Source: Siderastrea siderea (taxonomy: Eukaryota > Cnidaria > Anthozoa > Scleractinia > Rhizangiidae). Taken from it: a stretch of DNA of 64,000 nt. Each line of letters opens with the position of its first letter. The stretch's first letter is position 1. The notes beneath the pieces are model-generated. The model worked only from the letters and a program-made list of their open reading frames with translations. It searched no databases and was not told the origin of the DNA. The stretch spans positions 20,473,134 to 20,537,133 of the forward strand of contig OZ034970.1 in assembly GCA_964030785.1 (NCBI GenBank), given 5' to 3'. The translations under genes were made by a program, and so were the position numbers. Shown one piece after another: positions 20,363-34,427 of this stretch.

Positions 20363-23000
20363 CTGCTTCGAACCTTCACAATGGCGTGATATAATATTTG
20401 GAAATTGAATGGATTTTTCACCTCTACAATAAAAGCCTCTTCAACGTTAATTCGTCTTGAGACTGAGAATGGCTTATCATAATGGGTTACTGTCTGTCTC
20501 AGAAAAGTGAATTTATGTCTCCCTTCGTATTCAGTATTGTCAATGGCGCTTTAAAGAAAAGTTAATTTATGTCAGTCTAGGAGGAAAGCGCGACAGATGC
20601 GCTTTCCAATTTCCGGCTTTGTTTTTATCTTTTTTGCATAGCATTAGCGACATGTGAATAAAGAAAAATTCGACAAAATTGAACCTTCACTGCTTCTCGA
20701 TTTTATGTATGGCTTCCATTGTTTATAAGCATGTTGTGTGGTTTTAGAGAATCCATTGAGCTAGGGCAAGGATTATAACCTGTTTTAAATGTGCGAAATA
20801 AGAAGTTTTAAGAGATTATGATAATAGTTTAGCGATGCGTTTTTTGACAATTGAAGTTCGTTGTTGAGAGAAGATGAACTCAACCATGTAGTTGCTTGTT
20901 ACAATTCTTAAATAATAGACGCCTGATAATAATAATAAAAAAAATTCCATTTATCTAGCTATTGCTTTTAAAATACTCAAAAGTAGCCCTCAACACGCAC
21001 AGTCGTCAGGGGGGGTTATAATTTTTCAATCCTCTGAATGCTAGCTTCCCGGAAACGAAAAAAGAAATTATTGTCACACGACGAGTTTTCGCCTTAACTC
21101 GAATACGTGTACATAATAGTTTGACATACATGTTTTGAAGGCTTCATAGAATTAGAATTCACGTTTTTCCCTAGCGTAACATTTAAAGAGCAAATCAAGT
21201 AACTCGAGAGTAAAAGAAGGCGTCTGGCTTGCCGGATTTTCAAATTAAATACATACAAATTGGGGCATAACTATTCTGTTACCTTGAAAGCCTCGGAAAT
21301 CCTTGCTAGTCTCTTCCAAACTCAACCTTAGACAGTGTGATATCTTAAAATGTAGGTTTAAAACGTAAAATCCTTTGTAAATCATCAACACGCGAGACGG
21401 AGCCTGCTGCGCGCATTTAAAACATGTTCTTCATTTCCATAAGGGTAATATCGTTTCATCCACAATATGGTCACGAGAATAATTAACTGTCAAACAATCC
21501 GCGAAGAACAGACGTGGAAAATTTGTTGCAAATGGTTTTGTTTTTAATTCAACATATTTAAAATTGAGAAACACTTGCTCTTTTAAGTTTGGTCTTTGAC
21601 ATGATGATGAACAAAAACGAACAAACGAACATGCTGCTAACGTAAGTGTTGATGGTGAAAAGCAACAGTTACAGGTTTATTATTTTACTTTTAAAAACAA
21701 TTCCATGAACCCGGGTTGCATATACAATGCTTGTAGCATTCCTTTTGTTCATTTCGTCCAACACTAGTATTTCTATTCTAGCTGAAGTAGCTTGGGAGTT
21801 ACAGTTGATAACTATTTTACAAATTAAAAAAAAATAAATTCTATGACCTACTTGAAAAGCGATCAAAACCTTTGAGCGAGCTTAGTGAACAAAACGTAAG
21901 AAAGGTAAAAGTGAAAAGCTGCTTTCACGGTTGATTTACAGGTGCTCCTAGTCGTTAACTTTTCTCATTTGCTTTACGATGTATGTGAACGTGGATGCGA
22001 GGCTATTTCGGGTAATTTTGCGGTTTCAGCCCGAAATTGTCTCACAGCCAGATTCAAATACATTGTAATGCAAATAAGCAAAGATACCTGTGAAAAGAAC
22101 AGCGCAGTTGTTAAAATACGTAGATAGAGATGGTTCTATTACGCCTGTCACACAGACAATTTTCTTGACCGTCCAAATTTTGCTCCGTTGAACTGTGTCA
22201 CAATAGTCCATGGGCCAACACCCAGAAATATGAAATTTCTTACCACTTAAAGGGACCAGTGCTATCATACATTTTCTTGAACCTCAGTTCCCATGCTTCA
22301 ATTTCATATATGGTAGCACTGCTATATGGGCAGCTTTAATATTTAAATCACGTGATCAACTGACGAAGTCACTGTCACAAGAAACGAGCCAGATGTCCAA
22401 GATAGATTGATGAAGGCACTGGTTTCGTACAAATTTTGAGCTTTACTTTCGATTTAAACATGATGCAAAGCTGCAATATGATAGTATTGGACTAAGCAAA
22501 TTAACGGGATTTAATATAGCTTGGTTGCCATAGCAACTAATGGTTAAAATTATGAAAAAGCAAACTCAAAAACAATGCATTCCTAGCAACTTTGATATTT
22601 CGTACGCATAGAGTACTTCACCCTAATTGACTGAGGTGGTTAATTTCCCATACGTTTTTAGCCTCCGTCTCTCTGTTCCATTGGAGTAATCGACAGAAAC
22701 GTTGAGCTACCTCAGTCCATTCAAAAAAGACTTCGTCAGCTAATTGTTCAGATGTTCCAATATACAGTTTACGACCAATATTTTTGGCATATAATCAACG
22801 TTCCAGTACTAAAATACTAAAAGCGACAAACCAATGTTTCAGTTTTAGTTTCTTTGACGACACGTAGTAACATTGCACAATACCTAAATACCTAAAACGT
22901 TTTCACTTTCTTCTCTGGTATTTAGTGAGTAACTTTGTCCATTACTCTACAACACTAAGAGGTTATATCAAGGCACCGAGAACCTTTAGAGTACAATAAC
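20363..23000. other. Upstream region of P1, no gene recognised
   Basis: AT-rich non-coding sequence. A small hairpin (TTTCGGGTAATTTTGC, then GGTTTCAGCCCGAAA) lies near 22007-22038. Nothing else is supportable. Confidence 0.35.
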
Positions 23001-25734
23001 TCAATCATCTTCACATTCGCCATCAGAGGCATCTGTAGGTGAATCCTCTGTACCTTCCTCGGGCTGGTTTGTACACTCTTTTAACTAACACATGTTAGTA
23101 CATCGCAATCCGTTAGCGAGACAGGTACAGCTCGGCAACCGGCAGACTCTCTTGCACCGGCAGGACAGGAGCTCAAGCACAGCCTTGGGTGCAGGTTCCC
23201 CAGTCATCCAGTCAATGGCCAGCTTGCCATCTTGTAAACACCATCCAGAACCAATGGGTGAGGGGATTGGGGGAGAGCTTTTAAGACTTCTTCGCCATAC
23301 TGCTGATTGATAGTCTGCTCGCTCACAATGCTTTTGCAGAGTGTCCTGGCACGGCGTAAGCTGGTTCGATCCTAACCCTCCTTTTCTGGCACAGAAGAGA
23401 TGGTAACGCAATTCATTAACATCCTTAGTTTCAGGGTTTGATGAGTACATCAGGCACGTGAACTCTTGAAGACTCATAAACAGCTCATGCGATAATTCTC
23501 ACTCTACGCCAAGCTGTTGGAATAACTCTTGGAAGGCAGGACTTCGCTTTGCTAGCTTTAACGCAGTCAGTTTTCCTTTTCCTGAAAAGGGGCTGACACT
23601 ATCACACCCAGTGAAAGCATGCAGTCCAGAGGACGACATTTGCATATCCCAGAACCATGACGTTGGACAACATTTGTAATGCTTATATACCTTGTACGAG
23701 TCTGTGTACCACATTTCAAATATATAGTAGAGGGAACAAAGTCCTGGAATGCCAGACAAAGTACAAAAACATCGGTATCTTCTGATGATATCACAACAGC
23801 CTTGTAGCCATTCCTAGCTGCATGAGATACATGAAGTAGAAGCCTGGTGTCCGCTTCCTCTTGAGTTGACCTGAGATGTTCTCTTAGCCTGACATGGTCT
23901 GGTGAAATCTCAACACACCATTCCTCGGTCGTGGTAAAAAGTGTTTTCCCTGTTAGTCTTTGCCTGAATTCCTCCTTCTGCCATTCTTCGGTGACAACTC
24001 TAACTTTTATTTTGAGGGTTCGATAAAAACCTCTAAGGATACTTCAACATAGGATCTCGGAGGAGGACCACAGCGCGCTTCTGCATTGTAGATGGGAAGT
24101 TCACATTCGCTTACTGCATCAAGGCTTCTTTGCTTGGACTTTGTTGTTACAGGGGTCGCCTCGGTTGGAGGGAGATTGGGGCCAAACTGTCGAGCCTGTA
24201 TGGCGATGCCATTTACTCTATGTGACGTGCCCCCGTCCGTGCCCCCGTCCGTGCCCCCGTCCGTGCCCCCGTCCTCTAATCTGTCGATGTTGTCCCAGGC
24301 GAGCGATGTATCTATGTAAGGCTTGATGTTGACAGGCACCAGGACGGTGTTTTCCGGGTTCATTGTCATTTTCTGATGACACAGCGCTGTGTTCAGTTCC
24401 TCAATTGGTGAGTAGGCTACCCCATGTCCACATCGATTCAGGATCTGAATTAGTTCTACATTATTGGTCAAGGTCTTAACAGCGTAGGGAAGTAATATTT
24501 GTTTTGGAGGCTTCTTTTGGCCGCCAGTCACTCCAAAGACCATGTCCTGCCCAAATGAGTTGACAAGGCGCTGGACTTTTGATGAGCACGGTTCTTCTGG
24601 ATACTTTGGACTTCCGATCAACAAGGTAGCTAGAAACACTCTAACTTCATTGGGGAGATTTATTTCATCGTCAGTAAGCTGTGAAGGCACAGGGGGCCAC
24701 GACATCTCGTTTTCATTACCAAATATGGCTTTCCGAAGTTCTAGAGCAAACCGTCGAATGACATCCGTAGTTGATGCTTGGCATTCGCACTGCTGTTGTT
24801 GTAATCGCGCCACCTCTTTAGCTAACTGAAGTCGTGACAAATTCTCAGGGATGACAAACACTCTGTTGTTAGCGAGCAGGTCTTCAAACTGTAATAAACT
24901 CCGAAATTCTGCCTCAAGTTTCCTGCGAAGGTGCGTTTTGGTGGCCTCTTTAGTGTCCGTCACGCCCAAATCTTTCATGTAGGAGGTCATCGTTAGAGTT
25001 ACATAAGTGACAGAGCCTTATTAGTCTAGGCGTCTCCAGTATACTGTTCCTGATGTAATCGAAAAGCTTCTCATATGCTGCTGACTAAACGTGAGCATAT
25101 TCGTCATCCGAAGGTATAAATCATGAAGTCGAAGTGGTGCTTGTTTCTCGCTTTGGCCGGGTGTATTCCCGGTAGCAAGTTTCGTGGTAGCAGGCCTCAG
25201 CCGCTACCAAATCTCGGGACACTATAGCTAACTTCTTGCCATCATTCCTAGCTAACGCAGTCTTCCTGATATTTCCGTCTGCACGCAGATTAATGCATTG
25301 GATCAGTTTCTCTCGCACGTTGCCGTTAACGTACTTACTAATTTTGTCGCAAAAAATGCAAACACGATTGTACGTTGTGCTTCTGGTTGGAGGTTCTCGA
25401 ATAGACGATCTTCTTTCTGTTGTGACGGACTCGTTGCTTTGATTTTTCTCTTTACATATGTTATCAAGATCTCTTTTCATAGTAAAATACTGCGGCATTT
25501 ACAGTGACACATAATGTTCGGACATTCTTCTCCTTTAACTGTTTTGGCAAGATCTAAAATCATTGTGTACTGCCGAATTTCCGCGGCCCTTAAAAGCGTT
25601 TTCCATGATTGGGTATCTTGCAGTGATGATAGATCACCAGAAGCTTCAGTACAGTGTGTTAGACAGTCATCTCTTATTTGGACACAAAGACGTTTCTTGG
25701 CGGGTCCATCCGATTCTTTATTTATATTCCTCAT
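23001..25734 (-). pseudogene. Decayed copy of a large cnidarian repeat gene (PIN/FEN-like core, CXC-type Cys tail)
   Basis: From 25734 the minus strand reads ILDLAKTVKGEECPNIMCHC, shifts frame near 25490 (FTMKRDLDNICKEK), then gives CIFCDKISKYVNGNVREKLI. The 24990-24007 frame includes QRLVNSFGQDMVFGVTGGQK, then ILLPYAVKTLTNNVELIQIL and SLAWDNIDRLEDGG. After 24007 a stretch expected in this family seems deleted. The text resumes with QEEADTRLLLHVSHA, VVISSEDTDVFVLCLAF and LHAFTGCDSVSPFSGKGK, whose spaced acidic residues suggest a PIN/FEN-like nuclease fold (inference). The tail is CRCKRVCRLPSCTCLANGLR, then an in-frame TAG at about 23084, then an acidic end. I recognise the family from many cnidarian predicted proteins but know no function. 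It is probably mobile and this copy is dead. Confidence 0.65.
24229..24276. repeat. 12-bp tandem repeat inside the pseudogene
   Basis: About four copies of GTGCCCCCGTCC, coding GGTD repeats on the minus strand. The expansion keeps the reading frame. Confidence 0.85.
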
Positions 25735-28700
25735 AGCTTTATTTCCTGGAAAATGGAGATAAAACGGCTACGTATATATTCATGAACTCGTTCCTAGAAG
25801 TAGACTTGTACCAAAACAAAACACTCAATATTCGGCTGTCTGGTACTGTGCATCTTCAAATTTGACTTAAACAAATCTCAAGCATTTGTTCTAAATCCTC
25901 CCATAGCACTAGTTAACGTCTCTTAAATACACCTCCGATGACGTATAAATCCACTTTTTTGTCATTTATCTGCCTTTACAACGGTATAAACCGGCAAAGA
26001 CCCAATCAACTTGTAACAAGAGTTTTGAAATTGAGTTCACATCTCGCAGGCCTGTGCGTTTTTGTATACATTTATATCTATTTTTAGCAAAAATCGCCTT
26101 AACTATCTTTTAATTTCCTCCCAATTACTTTGATATAGCTGCTGTATATTGTATATTTGTATAATTTGTATTAAAATGAAGGAAATCCGCCATAAAAAGC
26201 TAGGAAACACGACTAACAACTTACCTGAGAGGGCCTGAGAGATTATCCGCCATCTTGGATTACCCATCATGCATTACAAAGGCAGATGAAAATAAATTCG
26301 CTACAAAACAATGTTTTAAAGGTTTCTTTCGCTTTTAATCGGTAACATCGAATAAAAATATATTTTATCTTTGTATTTCTTTGAGAAGAGGCGTTCGATG
26401 TTTATTGTTTCTTTTCTAGAGGTTTTTCTATTTAGCCTCGTTTTCATGCTAGGGCACTATTTTTCGCTTTTTTAAATCCAAAAAATATATCATAAAGCTG
26501 CCCATTCAAAACTGCTATCATCAAAATTTTAAAACAACTTGGGATACTCTTCACGTTGACACCTGTCACAATTTCGCCCTCAAAGTGGTAAGAAAATCTG
26601 ATCGGGCCCATGGACTACAAAGAGTGGTTTTTTTTTTCCTTTGTAATAAATAAGAAATTTCGGCCATATAAAATATTACCTCGTGTGCTTTTTTGGTCCT
26701 ATATTTGCACATTTTTTTGTGTGGTGTAGGACTGGACATTAAAGACAATAACGAATTTTTACATTGACATCAGAAAAAAGAAAGATTTCTTTATGGCCCA
26801 TTGCATTGAACTACTTTCATAGCGGAGCTCGCGGAGCACCATAGGTAAGAAAATTTGGTAACCCGTTGATCCGAAAAATTTTGGTTCTGACGTCAGCGTC
26901 CGTCCGTCCGTCCGTACAGACTCTGGGGGAGGGTGACGGGAGTCCCAAGACAGCCTGACCGGGGGGAGGTGGAATGCCATTTTTTTCTTGTAGCTGAAGT
27001 AAACAACATGGCGGCTGGTTCCTCGTACGCTCGACTTTCAATACGATAATTGTAATACATTCTTGGAATGAAGACTTGTAGCAGTTCATCATGAAAAGGA
27101 AAAGGATTGCTATAATCTCGATGGCGCATATAGAAGATACTGGAGAGCCTGAAGGCAAGAAATCCTTGTTCGAGGACATACTTGTTTTTTTTTTTTTCAA
27201 AGCTAAGGAGATCTGGAAAGAACCCGGCAACTTTCGTTTAGATTTTCAAGGCCTTCTTTCAGTTCAGTGGCAAAGTAAATTACAGATTTGAGTTTGGATT
27301 TACAATGTAAAAATTGGGTAATTGAGCGACTTTACATGTTTAGTAAATTACGGTAATTTTCTTGAAATGTTTTAAAAACTTGTTTAAAAATAGCTCGTAG
27401 TTCCCGTTTGCCGGCTTGCGAGTAACTTCACTCGAGGGAAAAATTGAATGCAGTTTGCTTTCCTAGGCAAACAAATGCTTCGTATGTGAATGACATTTCA
27501 TGTTTTTGAAGGTTTCTTGTCCTTTTCTGTGTTTATGCATTAAAGGCATTTTCATTAGTGAGCAATCTGATATTTAGGCTTCAGTTAATTTAAGCTTAAG
27601 CTTAATTAAGCTCAATTTCCTTTTGAACTTTAGTGCGTAATTTTCAATATTTTTCTTAGAAAAATTGTACGATATTTTATTCGAAAAGTGGAAATCGTGA
27701 CTATTCTAGACTGAGTCTGTGTTGTTTTTTTCAATGTAGATTCTTTTTTTTCGGCGATGCATATTGGGTTGTTTTGACTAATTCGTATTTATCGTATTTA
27801 TTTAGTATTCAACACCTGAAGAGTCGCTCTGTCGTCATTTTTAAGTTTATAGTCTCAGTGTAAAGTTCCTTATGTTTTTTGTTCAGTTGTGGAATATTTT
27901 ATCTTCCTTATATTGTTATATTTTTTAGTTTCTCCATTTGAAGTGAATGACATTTTTGTCCCAATTTAGCGACCAATAGTCAGGCGGCTATGTGAAAAAA
28001 TTGTGCTCCTTTGGTTAAAAGCATGAAATTTTGCATGGAGGGGCCTTTTTATGTAGTTAACGGATGTAGATATGGAGCCACCGAAAAAAAACGTTTTTTC
28101 CGAGTTATGATGATTTTTAAAAAAGGCCCACCATTTTGAACCGGAAGTAGAATTTATTTTTAATGTTAGCTCCATTAAATGTTGTTTTCTTGACCTTACA
28201 ATACTAAATTTTATCGGTAACAATGATTTCAGTCTTTAAAAGGAAAATTTCATTTTTTAAATTTAAAAAAGATCGATATGGTTAGAAATGCAACGCGAAT
28301 TTTCAAAATGGCCGCCATTTTGAACCGGAAGTGACAAATGGACTACTGCAAGTACTTGTTTAAGTTGTTTGATTCACTTAGAACAGCTACAAATAGCGTA
28401 AACTATGATTTATAGTAATAAAAACAAACTACTCACAGAACTGTATTGCCTTTTATTGGCTTGAAGTAGTCTCAGCTAATACACTGAACTAATACACTTG
28501 TTCACATTGTGTTCCTTTGAGTACAGACCTCAGTAACAACTATGCTTTACACAATCAATCATTGTTTTCACAAAACTTGTTCGACTTTACTGTTATCATC
28601 ACTCATTCAGTGCTGTTATTACAAAACTCAGTATCAACTATGCCTTACGCAAGCAATCGTCGTGTTCCTAAAACTTGTTCGACCTAACTGTCGCCATCAC

Positions 28701-28773
28701 ACGATCACACGTTCGAAGTTGTTAGTACACAACCTGTCTTTCTAGACATTCAATGTTGACCCTTACGATGTAA
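25735..28773. other. No gene; scattered repeat sequence
   Basis: Non-coding. Features seen: an R/Y-rich CGTCCGTCCGTCCGT run near 26898; a repeated CCATTTTGAACCGGAAGT at about 28132 and 28316; and a stretch near 27931-27968 (TTTGAAGTGAATGACATTTT, then TGTCCCAATTTA) that recurs near 54085-54118, so it belongs to an interspersed repeat. Confidence 0.4.
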
Positions 28774-29189
28774 TCACCGGTTATTGCATTCGTCACAGCA
28801 ACTGCAAAGAGCAGTGCATTTCAGGGCCGCTCTAGCACAGCAACATCTTCCTCTGCACCCAAGCTTGCATCCACAGCGGAGAAGTTCTCTGCATGACTTT
28901 GTCACGTCTGGAAGAGTCGTCCAGAAAGGCTGCCATTCTCCTTCCTTGAAAATCCAGCCCCAATCGCCTCGTGAAGGTAGATCAGGGTTTGGTGTAAGTG
29001 CTTGGCCCCAACAGTAACCACCTTGATAAGCAGCTCTCTTTGTATGCTGTAACAGGGCCGCCCGAGTTGGTGGAATTGTATCATACGCTCTGCCTTTTTT
29101 GCAAACAGCTGCTTCCTGGTTTCATTGACATTTGCCTTGTTGCTTGTTCTGTCGTACAAGAGAATGACGAACCGTTCTAGATATATCAT
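28774..29189 (-). pseudogene. C-terminal fragment of a related Cys-rich repeat gene
   Basis: The minus strand reads RTSNKANVNETRKQLFAKK, then after a frameshift PPTRAALLQHTKRAAYQGGY, GDWGWIFKEGEWQPFWTTLP, LLRCGCKLGCRGRCCCAR and ALKCTALCSCDECNNR before TGA at 28774. Layout and Cys spacing parallel the tail of the 23.0-25.7 kb pseudogene (RADYQSAVWRR, GSGWCLQDG, LLSCRCKRVCRLPSC), so the two are diverged members of one superfamily. The upstream part is missing. Confidence 0.55.
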
Positions 29190-32100
29190 ACATGCTTCAC
29201 TGACTAGAGTAAGCTAGCTGCAAGAATAAGCTAGCTTTCGAAAGAATGCTACAAGAAGAGCTGTCGGTGAAAGTCGTACTGAAGTCTTCTCTTTGATGAA
29301 AAATAAGCCAACTCACAGTTTCCTCAGCGGTGCGCATGTTTTCCCTTGCTGTTTTTCACCTCTTGGGGAATTACTGCACAACTAAAATTTACTGTATTTT
29401 ACGGGCCAATTAGCATGAAAGAGAGACGTGGAGGTCCGCTATTAGGCTTGGCTAAAGCTATATATTATTATCCTTCTTAAACAAACAGGAAAAAGAAAAC
29501 CTGTAGCTTGTTAAAGACGGGCCCTTATGCGCAGGATATGTAGTTTTAAATTTAAACAAAATGGACGGTTTTTTTTATTTTTCTTCATTTATTTTTAATA
29601 GAGAGCAAAAGTTAATGAAAACATAGTCTGAGTATGGATGATTTGGTGTGTTATTTAACATAGTGTTGAAGAGGGATGTATTTGTATGTTTGCAAGTTAT
29701 TATTTTATTTGTGAATCGTGTTATTACCAGGTTTTTTTTGTTTTTCCTGAAAAAATATTATTTTCACCCTTACTGAACTGAAGATTATTAACGAATAAAT
29801 TAATGTGGCCAGATGAAATTTATTAGGTAATGTCATTGAAGTGTTTGTGTTAAGGTAACCAAAATAAATTCAAAGTTAGCTTTGTTAATGTAGTAGTCAT
29901 TGACGGAACTGGCAGAAATCTCAAGAGGATAAATGCATTTGTGACTTTCGGACTATTCGTAACTCCTCTTGGCGCAGTTTTCTAAACTGAAGATACAAAC
30001 TGAACAAATTGAACAGTTCAGTGTTAATGAAACCACACAATAATTTCTTCAAAAGGATATCTTGCCAGCAGTGCATAAGCTGGGTTTGCCATGTTTATGT
30101 CAAGGCACAAGTTATGGTTACGTAACAAGTGTGGCATAAGCATCGGTGAGCCGTTGATCAGCTGCGAGCTCCGCGTTTGAGGCAAATTTGTACGAACTTT
30201 CGAAACTACGCTACTGAAAATCCGGTTTAAGGCAAATGCAAGTATATTTATTCTTCGACTGAAAAAAGCGAAAATAATAGACAAGAAAAATGTGATTTAT
30301 CAGAGACGAGTACTTAAGAGCTGGAGTTAATGTGTGAGCCACTAAAAATAAACCTCTGAATTCTGCCAAAGCCCTCATATTTCCGGTATCGCTCTGGGTT
30401 AATCTTGTCGCATCAAAATATTTAGCGGTGGAACCAAGCTTGGACCTCAACCAAATGTAATGATATAAAGAAGAACGTCTATCCCCGGTTGTTTAGTTGG
30501 ATATCACCTTTCGACAAGTAGTCATGTAACCTGGAAGAGGTGATACAGGTAACGCAATTTATGAAACGTTTTTTTTTCCAAACGCGCTGTTAAAATGAGC
30601 GTCTTTTCATTACGTCTAATCAATGCTGCAGGCATTGGTCTTTTTCCCCTCGGCCTCTACCTTGCACGTTTAGCTTCGAAGCTCATAGCGGGGCCTTCCC
30701 TAGCTTTGTGTGCCTGTAGACTGTCAGTCTGAAAATTGTTGGTTCCTATCTGGAGTGAATAATTTATGTTTTTGCTATTTTGAGACTCACTGCAACAAGA
30801 ACAGAATATCTTATTTTCCTTTTCATTATATCGAACCATTTAAAAAACTTGTATGTCTTCTTCGTACTAGGTCCGGCTTGATCATCTGATACCGCCTCTC
30901 CTGTGTCAGTATTGATCCGTTTTCTTTTAGAAACAATCACTGTCGGTTTAATTCACGATCAGCATGTCAAGACTTGCGCGTCCGCCATATTGTATCCCGC
31001 AATGCATTTTATGAATAAGTCGAACCAGACCTTAACCTGCCATAAGCAAATAACGCCTGGCGTTTTCATTTTTTGTTTTTGTGAGTTGAAAACAGAATGT
31101 AGTCTGTGGGAGGAGGTAAGTTTACTTGTCCAGAAGACGAGTTCAGCCGGGGAAAAGCTACTCGTTTTGGCCGAGTGGACGACTGTTAACATTTCAAGCG
31201 CTGCAAAGTGTTGTTGCTCAAAAGGAACAATTTGCTCTTTGTGCAATTTTCTGTACATTGTTTCCTCCATTGTATTTACCTTAAGGAAAAAAGAACGTCG
31301 TTGGACAAGACAGTTGAATCCATTTCGCGATGAAAATCGCGACCCAAAAGCCTTCTGGGAAGTAGGTGTTAATTAAACTTACTTTCTTTCTCAGATAGAC
31401 TGCACAGCGCTGAAATACATTTCTTAAACCTTTGTTTTAAAATCTTGAATATTAATAATACCGATACATAAAACAAGTTTGCTAGGGGCCCATCCACACT
31501 ACGCTGAACAACTTTATCATCTCCGCCAAAAAACGTGATAAAATTTGACTCTCGCAGTAAAAACAGTGTCGGGAATTTCAAAATAAAAATATCCAAAAAA
31601 CCAAACAAGTTGTTGTCGAGCTCTGAGGTATAACACGGATCTCAAAATTTGCCAAGAAAATAAAATTTCGCCCCGTGTGGATAGGCTCCATGATTGTCCT
31701 CACACAATTTAATTATGCCATAACGATAATGGCTTATTTTGCCTCACTTAGTATTACGTAACAATAACACAACTTTCTAAGAATTTACAGCACAGAAATG
31801 TAATCCGTGTGTCCCGTAAGTCTTATGTTCTTAACTGAAACATGTCGAGAAAGTTAACTGTCGAGAAAGTATGAGAGAAACAGGAAAATGTACGCTCGCT
31901 AACCAATCACGTTGTAGTAATATAATTTACAGGTAGATTTTACAGGACCAATCCTCTTTCGTACCGTCCAAAATCATGCCACAGTGTCAGTCGAAGAATA
32001 ACTACTTTACTGTAGTCATGCATTTTACACAAGTCATTGGTTGAGACAGAGGGCATTTTTTCTTAATTTTCTTTCGGACGAGGGCAAAGTTACTAATTCC

Positions 32101-34282
32101 TGTGTGGAAAGCGCCAAAATTACTCGCGTTTGATTGGCTGAGCGCGAGAGCGCGCCATTTGCATTTTGTAGGCGTCTTGAAACGAAAGACGGATTTTGCG
32201 TTGTTCAACTCAAGGATTCCTTCAAAGTTTGACTTTAAACCGGTTTGGTTGGTAAAAATGGTAAGGAAATCGGGTGTTAGCTTGAAGCGAAATTCCAAAA
32301 GGTGAACCTCTGTGTGTTACGGGAAACAGCAGATGGTTATTTGTTTTAAAACTACTGAAAACTTTGGAGCGACGTGGTCAATAATTTCTCCAGCGAGAGG
32401 AAGCTTCGCAACTCAGGTGAATAAAATTTACTTAGTTGAGCTTTAATTGTGCTTTGTCAATGAACTAGAGTTGTATTTATCTCTTAAGATAATTGTCAGT
32501 CTTTCTTGTTCTGTGCGCTGAGGAACAGTTAAACTGCTTGTTTGGTGAATTGTTTACGAGCGGGTACTTTAATTCTGAGGGCCAGCTGATTGTGTTTCAT
32601 GGTGCGTTCAAAGTTTCACCGAAAATTTTGCCCTGTGTGTTACAAGCAAGTAATCGCATTAAGTCCTTGTAGAATTAAGGATAAATTTCACTTGTATTTT
32701 GAAAGTTTTAAAATAGGCGTGAAAATTTCTCCTTAATTCTACTCGGACTCATGCGATTACATATACCAACACCTTACGTTTCACCATTGTGTTCCTGCAA
32801 GTTCTAACGTACCCTTTTTGCGTTGACTTTGCATTTTTGTGAGGCCTAAGATCAACTGGGTGTTCATTACCGTTAAAGAGTACTGGATAATACAATAATT
32901 ACCCAAGCGACCGTCCTCTTCTGCAGGACAGATAATATGCCATGGCATTACGGCGCATACTTTGGAGGCTATTCCGGAACAGAATTGCTTGACCGTTATT
33001 AGCTTTCCTGTGACCGGTTCGGTTCGTAGGGATGGTTACAGTATTTCATCCATTCTGCTTTCTGAAGGGATGACGGTTTACAGCTAGGAAAGGTGTTTCG
33101 AGAAATGTTTTTTTTGCTCATAAATAAGATCTGTGTAACAAATATAAATGATGTTTTTGATGTCAATGTATAGATTGCGGTTCGTCAATAAGATGGCGAG
33201 CAATCCTCCTATTTTCCTCAGTCTACACGTAAGCGGGGATGTATATATTATATAATAGTAAAACATGAAAGGGATTTATCGTAGACTTCGGCCAGACTGA
33301 AATCATTGGGTCCGTGATGTACAGCTCCCTCTGAATTCACGCTTTTCCGTGTCTATCATTCAAAATAAAGCTCTGTTTTATTGTTTGGCTTCTGCGATGG
33401 GTCCCACTTTTCTGTTTAGGCAAATATTTGGTTGATTATTATTACAAAACGACCAGTGTTTTTATACTGCCAAGATGTCACATTAAGAGAGTGTTATGAG
33501 TATTAAGTGTTAAGAGAGGCTATTTCGAGAAAAGTGCCCTTTGGTAGTGTAGATTTAGAGAAGTAGCGTAGATGTGATTTGAATCCAATCAATATTTGAA
33601 TTGCTTGAATAGTTGTTTTCTTTTTTCTGGTAAAAACGTTTATCGGCTGCCTTGAGTGTGAATGTGGGATGTGAAGAATAAACAGGGGCACTCAACGAGA
33701 AAATTTAAGCGTAATCCTTGAAAATGTCATTTTCTGTTCTCTCAAATTGTTGCAATACTTTTTAAAGGGATATTTTGTGTAGTACGTTACTGCAAGTTAA
33801 TCTGTTCGGATTTTTTAGCTAAACATTTAAACCGCAAAAAATTTTGGGAACAAAATCTTTCCCCTGAGCTGCTGTTGGCTTTCCCAAAAGGCTACCTGAC
33901 CTCATTTGCACTCTAAACGACAGATTCGTCCCTGGCGAAAAACAATAGAAATCAAACAGTCCATATGTTACAAAAATATGAGGAAACCTTTCGCCAAAAG
34001 AAACTCCAGTTTTTCATGGCAGTGAATGGTCAGGCTATTTAGGCCTTACGAACGAATACTCCGCCGAAACGGACCGTTGGGTACCCTTGAATTCACTCCA
34101 AGACTTCATACAATGTAAGCGCACACCAAAAGGATTGCTCAGATTGAATTTGCCTGGTGGAAGCATTTTCACAAAGTATTTGTATTGTCTTTCCGAAACT
34201 CTCGCTCTAAAAAAATTTCGACCAGCAGAAGTCTGTTTTTAGGGAATGTGGTGATACTAACATTAAATAGAGTACCTTTTAG
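29190..34282. other. Intergenic region upstream of gene A, no gene recognised
   Basis: About 5 kb of AT-rich sequence. The longer open frames here (30903-31376 plus, 30959-31270 minus, 31369-31608 minus, 32002-32305 both strands) overlap each other and show no domain. No clear terminal repeats were found. Confidence 0.35.
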
Positions 34283-34290
34283 TGACGTCA
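34283..34290. promoter_or_regulatory. CRE-type palindrome TGACGTCA, gene A promoter
   Basis: A perfect TGACGTCA lies 138 bp before the gene A start codon. The same site, in the same extended context TAGTGACGTCA, lies upstream of paralogue B, so it is conserved through the duplication. It is a consensus site for CREB/ATF-type bZIP factors. Confidence 0.5.
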
Positions 34291-34378
34291 CACTTTCCGG
34301 TCTTCATGATCATCGTCATGTTCGTGCTTTTATTATACCAAGTGGGCTTCACATCACTGGTCACGATTGAATCTTGCA

Positions 34379-34386
34379 TATAAAAG
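34379..34386 (+). promoter_or_regulatory. TATA box, gene A
   Basis: TATAAAAG lies 42 bp before the start codon, which would put transcription start near 34410. The paralogue B promoter lacks an obvious counterpart. Confidence 0.5.
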
Positions 34387-34427
34387 AGTTATCTAGGAAC
34401 TTCCACCAATTCTAAACATTAAAGACC

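Noticed and set aside
30903..31376. 157-codon plus-strand frame with hydrophobic segments
   Set aside because: A 103-codon frame overlaps it on the other strand; no domain, no splice context, typical chance ORF.
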